Below are positions 16,832-24,982 of a DNA stretch of 64,000 nt, piece after piece. Source of the stretch: UKL13-2 sp038321965. Lineage in GTDB: Bacteria > Pseudomonadota > Gammaproteobacteria > Burkholderiales > Usitatibacteraceae. The position numbers and the translations under genes were made by a program. Under the pieces are notes generated by a model. That model did no database searches and was not told the DNA's origin. It saw only the letters and a list, made by a program, of their open reading frames with translations. Location: positions 1 to 64,000 of the forward strand of contig JBBQFL010000014.1 of the NCBI GenBank assembly GCA_038321965.1, in the 5' to 3' direction. Each line of letters opens with the position of its first letter. Position 1 is the stretch's first letter.

Positions 16832-18748
16832 ATGACGCAATTCATTATTCATAACATGGCGCCCCTGATGTTTCTGGGGCTGTTTGCATTTCTGTTGATG
16901 GGTTACCCCGTCGCGTTTGCGTTGGCGGCCAACGGCATCGCCTTCGGCCTGATCGGTATCGAGCTGGGGCTTTTGTCACCGTCGCTGTTTCAGGCGCTGC
17001 CCGAGCGCATCTGGGGCGTAATGTCCAACGATACGTTGCTGGCGGTGCCCTTCTTCACCTTCATGGGGCTGATTCTGGAACGCAGTGGCATGGCCGAAGA
17101 TCTGCTCGATACCATCGGTCAGTTGTTCGGCCCCATCCGGGGTGGACTCGCATTCGCGGTCATTTTTGTTGGCGCTCTGCTCGCCGCCACCACCGGCGTA
17201 GTTGCCGCCTCGGTCATTTCAATGGGACTGATCTCACTGCCGATCATGTTGCGCTATGGCTATGACCGGCGACTGGCGTCGGGTGTCATCGCCGCGTCCG
17301 GCACGCTTGCTCAGATTATTCCACCGTCTTTGGTATTGATCATCATGGCCGACCAGTTGGGCAAATCGGTGGGCGATATGTATGCCGGCGCTTTCATTCC
17401 GGGCATCACGCTGGCCGGACTGTATGCGATTTACATCATTCTGGTTTCATTCGTTAAACCACAGTGGGTGCCAGCCCTGCCTGCTGAAGCCCGCACATTC
17501 AGGGAGCCTAGCGGCAAAAGCGGTGTCATTTCACTCGCGATCCTGTTTACCATCTCCACCGCCATCTCCGTTTTCTTTGCACAAAAATATACAGGCAAGG
17601 CGCTCGATGAAACCATCGTCGTGTCCGCCTCTGTCGGTGTGGCTTTTGCCTTCGTTGCCGCGGTCGCCAACCGCAGCTTCAAGTTTGGTTTTCTTTCCAG
17701 GCTCGCCGAGCAGGTTGTCTTCGTTCTTATCCCGCCGCTGGCCCTTATCTTTCTAGTACTCGGTACCATTTTTCTTGGCGTGGCCACACCCACTGAAGGC
17801 GGCGCGATGGGTGCGACGGGCGCGCTGATCATGGCGTTTATGCGCCGTCGCCTTGGGCTCAAATTGCTCAAACAGGCGATGGATTCCACCGCCAAGCTCA
17901 CTGCCTTCGTCGTGTTCATTCTCATCGGCGCCCGCGTGTTCAGCCTCACTTTCTACGGCGTGGATGGACACAAGTGGGTCGAAGAATTGCTTACCCAGTT
18001 GCCCGGCGGGCAGACGGGATTTCTGATCGTCGTGAACATTCTCGTGTTCGTGTTGGCCTTCTTTCTGGATTACTTCGAGCTCGCCTTCATCATCATCCCA
18101 CTGCTGGGGCCGGCCGCAGACAAACTCGGCATCGACCTCATCTGGTTCGGCGTATTGCTTGCGGTCAATATGCAGACTTCGTTCATGCACCCGCCGTTCG
18201 GCTTCGCACTGTTTTATTTGCGCAGCGTGGCGCCGGCTAAGGAATATATCGACCGCGTGACCAAAAAGGTGACTGCGCCGGTAACGACTGGGCAAATTTA
18301 CTGGGGCGCGGTGCCGTTTGTCATCATCCAGCTCATCATGGTCGGCCTCGTGATTGCTTTCCCGCAAATGGTGATGGTGTATAAGGACGACGCGCCAAAA
18401 CCCGGGCAGAACAAGTTTGAAATCAATCTGCCATCCACCGACCCGAGCGCCCCTGCTGAAATCGACAAGAAAGCAGACGACTCGGCGGGCAACACCGACC
18501 TCATGAAAGCCTTGGGTGGACAAAGCAGCGAAACCAAAGCAGAGGCAACTGCGAAAGAAGATGCCGTCGCCGACGACATCATGAAAGCTTTTGGCGGCAA
18601 GACCGATGCGCCGCCCAAACCCGATGTGAAGCCGGACGCGAAAGTCGACAAAGGCAAGCCCGACGTGAAAGCCGCACACACAAAAGTAAAGTCCAAGGAA
18701 GAATTGGCAGCCGAAGAAATCGAGAAGGCGCTGCGCGGCGGAAAATAG
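16832..18748 (+). CDS. TRAP transporter large permease (DctM family) with a charged C-terminal tail
   Basis: The product is 638 residues against about 425-450 for a usual DctM subunit. The body has repeated membrane helices and DctM hallmarks (NDTLLAVPFFTFMGLILERS, IIPPSLVLIIMADQLG, GVATPTEGGAMGATGALI, NMQTSFMHPPFGFALFYL). It forms the ion-coupled translocation channel with the small permease just upstream. After the last membrane segment (about residue 520) there is a tail of roughly 115 residues rich in Lys, Asp, Ala and Pro. The tail holds three related short motifs: DLMKALGG, DIMKAFGG and EIEKALRGG. Such a tail is not part of the transport core; it may be a docking segment. The family is secure, the tail function unknown. 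Confidence 0.85.
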   Translation: MTQFIIHNMAPLMFLGLFAFLLMGYPVAFALAANGIAFGLIGIELGLLSPSLFQALPERIWGVMSNDTLLAVPFFTFMGLILERSGMAEDLLDTIGQLFGPIRGGLAFAVIFVGALLAATTGVVAASVISMGLISLPIMLRYGYDRRLASGVIAASGTLAQIIPPSLVLIIMADQLGKSVGDMYAGAFIPGITLAGLYAIYIILVSFVKPQWVPALPAEARTFREPSGKSGVISLAILFTISTAISVFFAQKYTGKALDETIVVSASVGVAFAFVAAVANRSFKFGFLSRLAEQVVFVLIPPLALIFLVLGTIFLGVATPTEGGAMGATGALIMAFMRRRLGLKLLKQAMDSTAKLTAFVVFILIGARVFSLTFYGVDGHKWVEELLTQLPGGQTGFLIVVNILVFVLAFFLDYFELAFIIIPLLGPAADKLGIDLIWFGVLLAVNMQTSFMHPPFGFALFYLRSVAPAKEYIDRVTKKVTAPVTTGQIYWGAVPFVIIQLIMVGLVIAFPQMVMVYKDDAPKPGQNKFEINLPSTDPSAPAEIDKKADDSAGNTDLMKALGGQSSETKAEATAKEDAVADDIMKAFGGKTDAPPKPDVKPDAKVDKGKPDVKAAHTKVKSKEELAAEEIEKALRGGK

Positions 18749-18773
18749 TTAGACGCCAGCATTGGCGGGGCGC

Positions 18774-19097
18774 TCAGGTGAAAATCGTGAGCCCGGCCAA
18801 TGTTCGTGATTCCAACCATTGCAGATCTCCGACCAAACTCTCGACGGAATCCGCTTGCACTTCGAAACAGAAATGATGGATTCCAGCTGCGTCATCTACC
18901 GAGCCAGTTACCACACGTGGATGGGAAAAAATGTTCAGCTCTTGAACCCCCACCTGAACCACAGCGGATCGCACGCCTTCAGCATTCGGACCAGCAGTTC
19001 GCAGGCAAACAAGCCCGAGTCGCTCATAGAATGCAACGCTCCGATCCAAATCCTTGACCGTGAGTCCTATGTGATCCAGACTCTTTAATCGGAACAT
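18774..19097 (-). pseudogene. VOC-superfamily (glyoxalase/bleomycin-resistance fold) protein, C-terminally truncated
   Basis: From ATG 19097 the frame gives 107 residues; a GTG at 19133 is possible but adds a non-conserved tail. It opens with the VOC pattern RLKSLDHIGLTVKDLDRSVAFYERLGL and has the second metal-ligand region GIHHFCFEV. The normal ending, a last beta strand with the RDPDGNxIEL-type Glu ligand, is missing: after LVGDLQWLES the frame runs into unrelated residues and stops. The stop lies about 20 bases from a CCAGCATTGGCG segment (18756-18767) that matches the dispersed intergenic repeat seen elsewhere in the window, so an end-truncation event at a repeat is plausible. The loss of a metal ligand argues against activity. 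Confidence 0.55.
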
Positions 19098-19283
19098 GGA
19101 AAGAGTCGCTTTATTGCATTGCTTGTTGGCCACCTTTCATTACGCCGAACGTTTGAGTTCCGCAGTTGTTTGGGTAGGCGCGACGGTGGAAACAGCGAAT
19201 TGCGCAAATATAAACTCAGCCATTGATGCGGGTCTTCAGCCATTTTGCGCCGGTGATGCCCGCCAAATGGCGATCTAGGTGAT

Positions 19284-20324
19284 TTAATTAGCCTGTAACG
19301 CTTTCGCGGCATATCGATTCAGTAACGCGAGCAATGCATCTTCGAGGGCGATCCCATCACGACGCTGCCGCTCGAGATTGTTCATTTCAATTTCTCCCGG
19401 CACCAGCACCGGCTTCAAAGGATCAGCGGCTGGCGTCGAATGCAAAATCTGCGCGAAATCGCGCATCCGCTCCGCTAGCCAAGCGGGCGACCCCAGCACT
19501 TTGGTATCGATCAAAAAAAAGAAATGGCCAAGATTTTGCGGTTGCTCGGGCTCTTCCGACCATGACTTCACATGTGTGAGGTAGGCCCCGCCGGACAACA
19601 GGCCGGCGAACAGATCAACGATCAGCGCCATGCCGTAGCCCTTGTAGCCGCCGATAGGCTGCAGAAATCCGTCCAGCGCTGCCTTCGGGTCGGTGGTGGG
19701 CGCGCCATCCTTGTCAGTGGCCCAGGTGTCTGGAATGGTTTCACCGCGATTCAAGGCCGCACGGATTTTGGCGCGTGCCACGACGCTGATGGCCATGTCC
19801 AGAATGATGGGACGGCCACCCGGATTCGGCACACCGAAGCCGACCGGGCTGTTGCCCAATCTTGCATCGCGCCCCCCGGTGGGGGCAATGGTCGTCGTTG
19901 AATTGCTGCCGATGATGCTGGCAAATCCCTGTTCGGCTGCGAGATACGAATAGGGCCCCACCGGACCAAAATGGTTGCTACCGCGCGCAAAGGCGATGCC
20001 GGTGCCAAGCTCACGCGCCATTTCCATCGCGCAACGCAACGCGTGCATGCCGACCAGCGGGCCGACGCCGTTGTCGCCATCAACACGCGCGACCGTCGCC
20101 GCTACACGCTCGATATGAATATCTGGGCGCGCCTTAATGCCACCGATTTTCAGCCGCTCGCCGTAGGTTTCGATGCGACTCACCCCATGCGTGTGCACAC
20201 CAAAGAGATCGCCCAGCACGAGAATTGTGGCTGTTTCCTTTGCGTCAGACTCGGTCAGCCCAAAGCCTACGAGCGCGCGTGCTGCCAGATCGTGGAGCGC
20301 CGCTTCACCAATAACGGAGGTCAT
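19284..20324 (-). CDS. Malate/L-lactate/ureidoglycolate dehydrogenase family (Ldh2/MDH2) oxidoreductase
   Basis: About 346 residues, the usual family length. ATG 20324 is chosen because the conserved N-terminus (LHDLAARALVGFGL) follows; GTG 20348 is an upstream alternative. Family marks include LGDLFGVHTHGVSRIETY, GDNGVGPLVGMHAL, a RGSNHFGPVGPYS motif with the catalytic His, GNSPVGFGVP and GGYKGYGMALIVDLFAGLLSGG. These NAD(P)H-dependent enzymes reduce or oxidise 2-oxo/2-hydroxy acids in the cytoplasm. The gene follows the Bug binding-protein gene by 5-29 bases and ends the tcu-type operon, so it probably acts on a hydroxy acid or oxo acid taken up or formed there. The precise substrate is unknown. 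Confidence 0.85.
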   Translation of the reverse strand: MTSVIGEAALHDLAARALVGFGLTESDAKETATILVLGDLFGVHTHGVSRIETYGERLKIGGIKARPDIHIERVAATVARVDGDNGVGPLVGMHALRCAMEMARELGTGIAFARGSNHFGPVGPYSYLAAEQGFASIIGSNSTTTIAPTGGRDARLGNSPVGFGVPNPGGRPIILDMAISVVARAKIRAALNRGETIPDTWATDKDGAPTTDPKAALDGFLQPIGGYKGYGMALIVDLFAGLLSGGAYLTHVKSWSEEPEQPQNLGHFFFLIDTKVLGSPAWLAERMRDFAQILHSTPAADPLKPVLVPGEIEMNNLERQRRDGIALEDALLALLNRYAAKALQAN

Positions 20325-20352
20325 ATTTTTGCTACGGAGAGTCGCCACGTAT

Positions 20353-21330
20353 TCAATCGGCCGAAATCTTGCCGTCCTTGATCACCTTCGCCCAAGTAGC
20401 CGATTCGCGCCTGATCGTCGCCGCGAGTTCCTCGCGGGTGCCGGGCATTGGTGTCAAGCCGTGCTTGTTTAGCTGCTCCTGCACATCCGCAGCGCTCAGC
20501 ACTTTGACGAGTTCCCTATTCCAGCGCTCCAGGATTGCCTTTGGCGTTTTTCCGGGTGCAACGAAGGCGTACCAGTTGGTCGCGTCAAATCCCGGAAAGC
20601 CCGATTCGGCAATCGTTGGAATATTCGGCATCGAGGGAAGGCGCGTGAGGCCGGTTACGGCAAGCGCTCGCAGTTTGCCCGCTTCGATATGTGGGGCGGC
20701 AGTCGATTGCGTGGAATAGTAGCCAGTGATGCGGCCGGCCAGCAGATCGATCATCGCCGGACCGCCACCTTTGTAGGGTACATGGACGATATCGACACCC
20801 GCCCGCTGTTTGAACATTTCACCCGCGAGATGCGAGGCTGACCCGACGCCGGTGGAGGCGTAATCCAGCGTACCCGGTTTGGCTTTTGCCAACGCCAAAA
20901 ATTCGGCAAAATTCTTGGCTGGCACACTCGCGTGGACCACCAACACGTTCGGGAAACTCACGCCCATAGTAAGCGGCGCCAAATCCTTCTGTGGGTCGTA
21001 CCCAAGCTTTGATACCAGATGCGGCGCGATACACAGCGGGCCTACTGAGCCCAGCAGGATTACACTGCCGTCCGGTGTGGCATTGGCGACCTGCTGATGC
21101 GCGATATTGCCACCGGCACCCGCGCGGTTATCGACGATGACCGACAGGCCGAGATTTTCACCCAACTTCTTGGCGATGATGCGCGCGGCCGTATCGGTGG
21201 CGCCGCCTGCCGCGAAGCCCACAACCATGGTGATGGGTTTGTTGGGGAATTCTTGCGCGGTTAGCGCTGTCGAAAACAAAGCAGTGACTGCGATGCTGGG
21301 CAAAGTGAAATTCATCATGCGTTTTTTCAT
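20353..21330 (-). CDS. Bug/TctC-family periplasmic substrate-binding protein
   Basis: About 325 residues. ATG 21330 is chosen over an upstream frame start at 21450: GGAGA lies six bases before it and a Sec signal follows (MKKRMMNFTLPSIAVTALFSTALTAQ). Bug hallmarks are present: EFPNKPITMVVGFAAGGATD near the N-terminus, VIVDNRAGAGGNIAHQQVA, DYASTGVGSASHLAGEMF, VPYKGGGPAMIDLLAGRI and ALAVTG. Bug proteins bind small carboxylates for tripartite tricarboxylate transporters. It lies between tcuB and the Ldh2-type gene, 51 bases after tcuB, so its ligand is likely the substrate of the pathway. No TctA/TctB membrane genes are seen in this window. Confidence 0.88.
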   Translation of the reverse strand: MKKRMMNFTLPSIAVTALFSTALTAQEFPNKPITMVVGFAAGGATDTAARIIAKKLGENLGLSVIVDNRAGAGGNIAHQQVANATPDGSVILLGSVGPLCIAPHLVSKLGYDPQKDLAPLTMGVSFPNVLVVHASVPAKNFAEFLALAKAKPGTLDYASTGVGSASHLAGEMFKQRAGVDIVHVPYKGGGPAMIDLLAGRITGYYSTQSTAAPHIEAGKLRALAVTGLTRLPSMPNIPTIAESGFPGFDATNWYAFVAPGKTPKAILERWNRELVKVLSAADVQEQLNKHGLTPMPGTREELAATIRRESATWAKVIKDGKISAD

Positions 21331-21380
21331 GGTTGTCTCCGGTACGGCAAAAAAGTGAATATCAAATATTCGGATCGTTC

Positions 21381-22538
21381 TTATTCCGACCCGAGCTGCA
21401 GCTTGTTTGGCTGGCGCTTTTCGATGGCGAATTTGAGCAGCGCCACACAACGATAAAATCCGTGCGCAAACTTTCCGTAGGGCAGCGTCAAAAACAGCGC
21501 CATAACAACACCGAGATGAATGGCCAGCAGCAGTGCCATCGCGCCACTGTCACGCCAAATCATCAACGCCAGCCCGGTCAGGCTGACAAAAAACAGCAGG
21601 GCAATAAACCCCCGGTCCATGGGCTTCTGAAATGCATCGCCATGCTCCGGATGACGATGCAGATTCAGCCACAGCAGCCCTACGGGGCCAATCAGCAAGC
21701 CGATGCCGCCCGCGATACCCAGTAGCACTGGCACGCTCGTCAACGCATAGGGCGCGGGTAACTTGAACACATAGTGATAAAACGTCGCCACGCAGGTGGA
21801 GGCAAAACACAGCATGAAGCCATAGAAAGTGGCATGGTGGAAGCGCCTGCGCCAAAGCGAGAAGGCGTCGTCGGCTTCGTTACAGCCTTCACCGTGACCG
21901 CCGCCCAGATACTTTAGCCGCAGGGCATCGTGGGCTGCCTCAGCCATAGCACCGCCGCTTGCTTTCCCCGCGCCAATACCGAAGTAAAACCGTGTCGTGC
22001 CGATGGCTAGCGCGAGCATGGCGAATGCGAACACAGCGCCGAACATCGTCACCATCAAATTGTGAGGAAAGACAGCGTAGAAGTTTCCCGCCATCGGCGC
22101 ATGAAACAATGAACTGTTTCTCGCCACGGCCAGCACCAAAAACAGCGCTAATCCCGCTGCGGTCGCCAGCGACAGCGTCAGGCCATTGCGACGGTAGAGC
22201 GCCCCCATCGCGCTCGGCCAGGCGAATTCTGAATAGGTATCTGCGCGGACTTTAGCCATTGCCTGCGGCACATTGACGGCGAATTCATGAGGTAGCGCGT
22301 ATTGACAGGCATGCAGGCATGCGCCGCAGTTGTGGCAGAGGTTGGCCAGATAGTGAATATCGGCCTTGCCGAATTCCAGCCGTCTGGTCATTGCCGGGAA
22401 CACCGCACAAAAACCCTCGCAGTAGCGGCAGGCATTGCAGATTTGCATGACGCGACCGACTTCGGCCTCATGCGCAATGGCTGCTGCCGGTCCCATGGCC
22501 AACTCGCTGGCCTCGCGCACCAACGCCTCAAGCTGCAC
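21381..22538 (-). CDS. tcuB: Tricarballylate utilisation protein B (TcuB/CitB-like Fe-S membrane electron carrier)
   Basis: The product is 385 residues, with a GTG start that has GGAG six bases upstream and overlaps the end of tcuA by 11 bases, implying translational coupling. The N-terminal part carries two iron-sulfur Cys clusters, ICNACRYCEGFC and LCHNCGACLHACQYA. The rest holds about six membrane helices with His residues suited to haem b (HHATFYGFMLCFAS, FYHYVFKLP). In Salmonella, TcuB reoxidises the FADH2 of the TcuA dehydrogenase and passes electrons to the membrane quinone pool; the same role is expected here. Gene order with tcuA and the cluster patterns make the assignment strong, though the oxidised substrate could be a related tricarboxylate. 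Confidence 0.88.
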   Translation of the reverse strand: MQLEALVREASELAMGPAAAIAHEAEVGRVMQICNACRYCEGFCAVFPAMTRRLEFGKADIHYLANLCHNCGACLHACQYALPHEFAVNVPQAMAKVRADTYSEFAWPSAMGALYRRNGLTLSLATAAGLALFLVLAVARNSSLFHAPMAGNFYAVFPHNLMVTMFGAVFAFAMLALAIGTTRFYFGIGAGKASGGAMAEAAHDALRLKYLGGGHGEGCNEADDAFSLWRRRFHHATFYGFMLCFASTCVATFYHYVFKLPAPYALTSVPVLLGIAGGIGLLIGPVGLLWLNLHRHPEHGDAFQKPMDRGFIALLFFVSLTGLALMIWRDSGAMALLLAIHLGVVMALFLTLPYGKFAHGFYRCVALLKFAIEKRQPNKLQLGSE

Positions 22539-23937
22539 GTCTCACTCCACTTTTAGCAGCCGCGGCCGCCTGCGTTCCCGCAATGCGGCCAAACGCGGTG
22601 CCAATCGACATGCCCACGCCGGCGGTATAGCCCTTGCCCAGCACATTGCCCGCCATCATTTCACCGGCGACAAACAGGTTGGCGCTGGGCGTGCCGTCAA
22701 AATGTACCGCAGCTTGTGCATTTGTTTTTAACCCAAGGTAGGTAAAAGTGACCCCGGGCCGCAGCGCGTAGCCGTAAAACGGCGGCGTATCGATGGGTCT
22801 GGCCCAATGCGTCTTGGCGGGGCTGAGATTCTCTGTAAAGCAATTGTCGAGCGCGGCGTGATCAAAGCTGCCGGCGCGGCAGGCGTGGTTGTAGGCCTCG
22901 ATGGTTTTCACAAATGGTGCCACGTCCAATCCCAGTTCCGTTGCCAGCGCCGGTAATGAGTCTGCCTTGGTACCCGGAAATACCGGCGGCATGAAACGGC
23001 CGATGGCCTTGGCATCGATAATTGAATAGGCTATTTGCCCCGGCTGCTGCGCGACCAGGCGGCCCCAGATGGCATATCGCTTGGGCCAGAAATCTTCGCC
23101 CTCATCGTAGAAACGGACCGCATCCCGATTGACGACCACGCCAAGCGACACGCAATCGATGCGGGTGCAGATGCCGCCGTCATACAGCGGCGCGCGGGCA
23201 TCGATGGCAACGCAATGCGACTGTGCAGGATCACCAATGACATCGGCACCGGCGTCCATCATGTTCTTGAGCAGCACGCCCATATTGAAGCGGGTGCCGC
23301 GAATCAGGAAATTATCCGCTGGCCATTCTCCCGCCTCATTCTGGCCCCAGGCTTCGCGCAGCCATTCACGGTTGGATTCGAAACCACCGGCGGCAAGCAC
23401 GCAAGTGCGCGCGGCAATGCGCTCACCGCCGATATGCGCCGCCACGAACGCGCTACCGTCCATTTCAATCGCATCCACCGGCGCTTCGTAACGGATCTGC
23501 ACGCCTAGTCTTTCCGCGCTACGGTAAAACGCATTGACCAGCGCCTTGCCGCCACCCATGAAAAATGCATTGGTGCGCGCCACGTGCAACGCGCCCGACA
23601 ACGGCGGCTGAAAATGCACGCCATGCTGGCGCATCCAGTCGCGGCAAGTTGCGGAAGCGCGAATCGTCAATCGGGCCAGTTTCTCGTCGGTCAGCCCGCC
23701 GGTCACCTTGAGCAGGTCCTGCCAGAATTCTTCCTCCGGGTAGGCGTCGATCAACACATCCTGCGGCGCATCGTGCATGCAGCGCAGATTGCGCGTGTGT
23801 TGCGAATTGCCGCCCCGCCAAACCTTGGGTGCGGATTCGAGCAGCAGCACTGAGGCGCCGGCCTCCCGCGCCATCAGCGCCGCGCACAGGCCCGCGTTGC
23901 CACCGCCGATCACCAGCACATCAATCATGATGGACAC
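22528..23937 (-). CDS. tcuA: FAD-dependent tricarballylate dehydrogenase (TcuA)
   Basis: The product is 469 residues. GTG 23937 is preferred because GAGGA lies six bases upstream; ATG 23928 is the alternative. The N-terminus is a classic dinucleotide fold (IDVLVIGGGNAGLCAALMAREAGASVLLLES), followed by WRGGNSQHTRNLR, and the C-terminus has LFVAGEMMAGNVLGKGYTAGVGMSIGTAFGR, typical of the fumarate-reductase-type flavoprotein group. TcuA oxidises tricarballylate to cis-aconitate in the cytoplasm and hands electrons to TcuB. Its start lies directly after the stop codon of the decayed Bug gene, whose end overlaps the ribosome site. It heads the intact part of the operon tcuA-tcuB-Bug-Ldh2. Confidence 0.88.
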   Translation of the reverse strand: MSIMIDVLVIGGGNAGLCAALMAREAGASVLLLESAPKVWRGGNSQHTRNLRCMHDAPQDVLIDAYPEEEFWQDLLKVTGGLTDEKLARLTIRASATCRDWMRQHGVHFQPPLSGALHVARTNAFFMGGGKALVNAFYRSAERLGVQIRYEAPVDAIEMDGSAFVAAHIGGERIAARTCVLAAGGFESNREWLREAWGQNEAGEWPADNFLIRGTRFNMGVLLKNMMDAGADVIGDPAQSHCVAIDARAPLYDGGICTRIDCVSLGVVVNRDAVRFYDEGEDFWPKRYAIWGRLVAQQPGQIAYSIIDAKAIGRFMPPVFPGTKADSLPALATELGLDVAPFVKTIEAYNHACRAGSFDHAALDNCFTENLSPAKTHWARPIDTPPFYGYALRPGVTFTYLGLKTNAQAAVHFDGTPSANLFVAGEMMAGNVLGKGYTAGVGMSIGTAFGRIAGTQAAAAAKSGVRRAA

Positions 23938-23946
23938 TCGACTTCC

Positions 23947-24504
23947 TCATTCGGCAACCGCACTCGACGCCTTGACTACAACTTTGTACGGCACGTTGGT
24001 AGCGGAGAACGCCGCCTTTTTCGCGAGCATGAAACCTGCCAGATGAGAAGTTGTGCCCGACCCGAATGACAATTACATAAGCGTCCGCGTGCCTAACGAA
24101 GGTGTTTCGATACTGTGGGCCGGTTTGATAATCGACTCCTTCCCCCGGCAACGGGGGAAGGGCGGGATGGGGGCGATGTCTGCTGCGAAGACACCCCCAT
24201 CCCATCCCCCCCCCACAACTGCGGGGGAAGGAGCCAGACCGCCTCCCGATTAGTGTCATCGCTGTCGAAAAACTGTTGATCGGACGCTTAAGTAAGTGCC
24301 ATTCGTGCCCGACCCTATCGATACATAATTGGCCATTGCTGGATTTGCCTTGGCGTAGGCGACCAGTTCCTGCACGGCGTTGACGTTCCGTGACGGCGGT
24401 ACCACCAGCTTGACGGGTTTGTTGAGACACGGCTGTGCGACGGCAGTTGATGCTGCCAACGCGAATGCCAGCATCGTGGCGATGCGAAAGCGGATGTTCA
24501 ACAT
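23947..24504 (-). pseudogene. Decayed Bug-family binding protein gene split by a MITE-like element
   Basis: From ATG 24504 the frame reads a signal peptide (MLAFALAASTAVAQ), then LNKPVKLVVPP, and jumps straight to NVNAVQELVAYAKANPAMANY: the 60-70 residues that normally lie between are missing. The frame is interrupted at 24304-24064 by an inserted element. Reading across the 11-bp duplication as if the element were absent restores the frame: NYVSIGSGT joins TSHLAGFMLAKKAAFSATNVPYK, a good Bug match, ending at TGA 23947-23949. So the gene had already lost internal sequence before the insertion, and the end is short too. It stands directly upstream of tcuA and was probably the first gene of that operon. 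Confidence 0.75.
24064..24304. mobile_element. 241-bp MITE-like element with 24-bp terminal inverted repeats and 11-bp target duplication
   Basis: The two ends, 24064-24087 and 24281-24304, are inverted repeats matching at 21 of 24 positions (starting GAATG, ending TAAGCGTCCG). They are flanked immediately by identical 11-base direct repeats GTGCCCGACCC at 24053-24063 and 24305-24315. Inside is a second, GC-rich imperfect palindrome (about 24138-24233) built from CTCCTTCCCCCG and CGGGGGAAGGAG arms around GGGATGGGGG/CCCCCATCCC. No transposase fits in the length, so it would be a non-autonomous element mobilised in trans. It sits inside the decayed Bug gene, and removing it restores that frame, which independently supports the boundaries. 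Confidence 0.8.
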
Positions 24505-24757
24505 GCAGTCTCCTCAATAGCGTGCGCCATCTGCGTGCAGCCGTGGCAATCTCAACAGTAAGCGTACTTTAACGGGGGATTCACTGAATTCACAAATACT
24601 GTTTTGTGCAACGATCGATACTTGCCTGCGACAAGCTGCCAACTTGATGAATGTTATGTTGCAGCCAAAAATCGAATCCTATAATCATTGAATAAGCGAA
24701 CTGGTCTCAATTCAACATCCATCGAATCCAATTTGTAGCCAAATCATCGGAACAGCC

Positions 24758-24982
24758 ATGAGCAACGGCACCTATCTCCCGCTTAAATCCATGCAAGACC
24801 AGCGTACGCTAGAAGAACGAGAATGGAAGGCGTGCAACAGCAAATTCAGTGCCGCCCCCGACCGTGCACTGGAAGCAACCTACGTGAACTACCAGCCGCA
24901 AACACGCAGGTCATATGGGCTGATGGAGTGGCCGGCGCTGTTGCGCAAGCTGCATCGGCTCGATCCGTCGTACAAGCTCTGA
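24758..24982 (+). CDS. Small hypothetical protein overlapping a Bug gene start
   Basis: The frame gives 74 residues, polar and lacking a signal peptide or membrane segment; no family was recognised. A GGAACAG sequence precedes the ATG. The TGA stop shares a base with the ATG of the following Bug gene (TGATG at 24980-24984), a layout typical of translational coupling. It may be a short leader gene or a chance frame in the 5' untranslated region. The tail LRKLHRLDPSYKL is basic. Confidence 0.35.
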   Translation: MSNGTYLPLKSMQDQRTLEEREWKACNSKFSAAPDRALEATYVNYQPQTRRSYGLMEWPALLRKLHRLDPSYKL

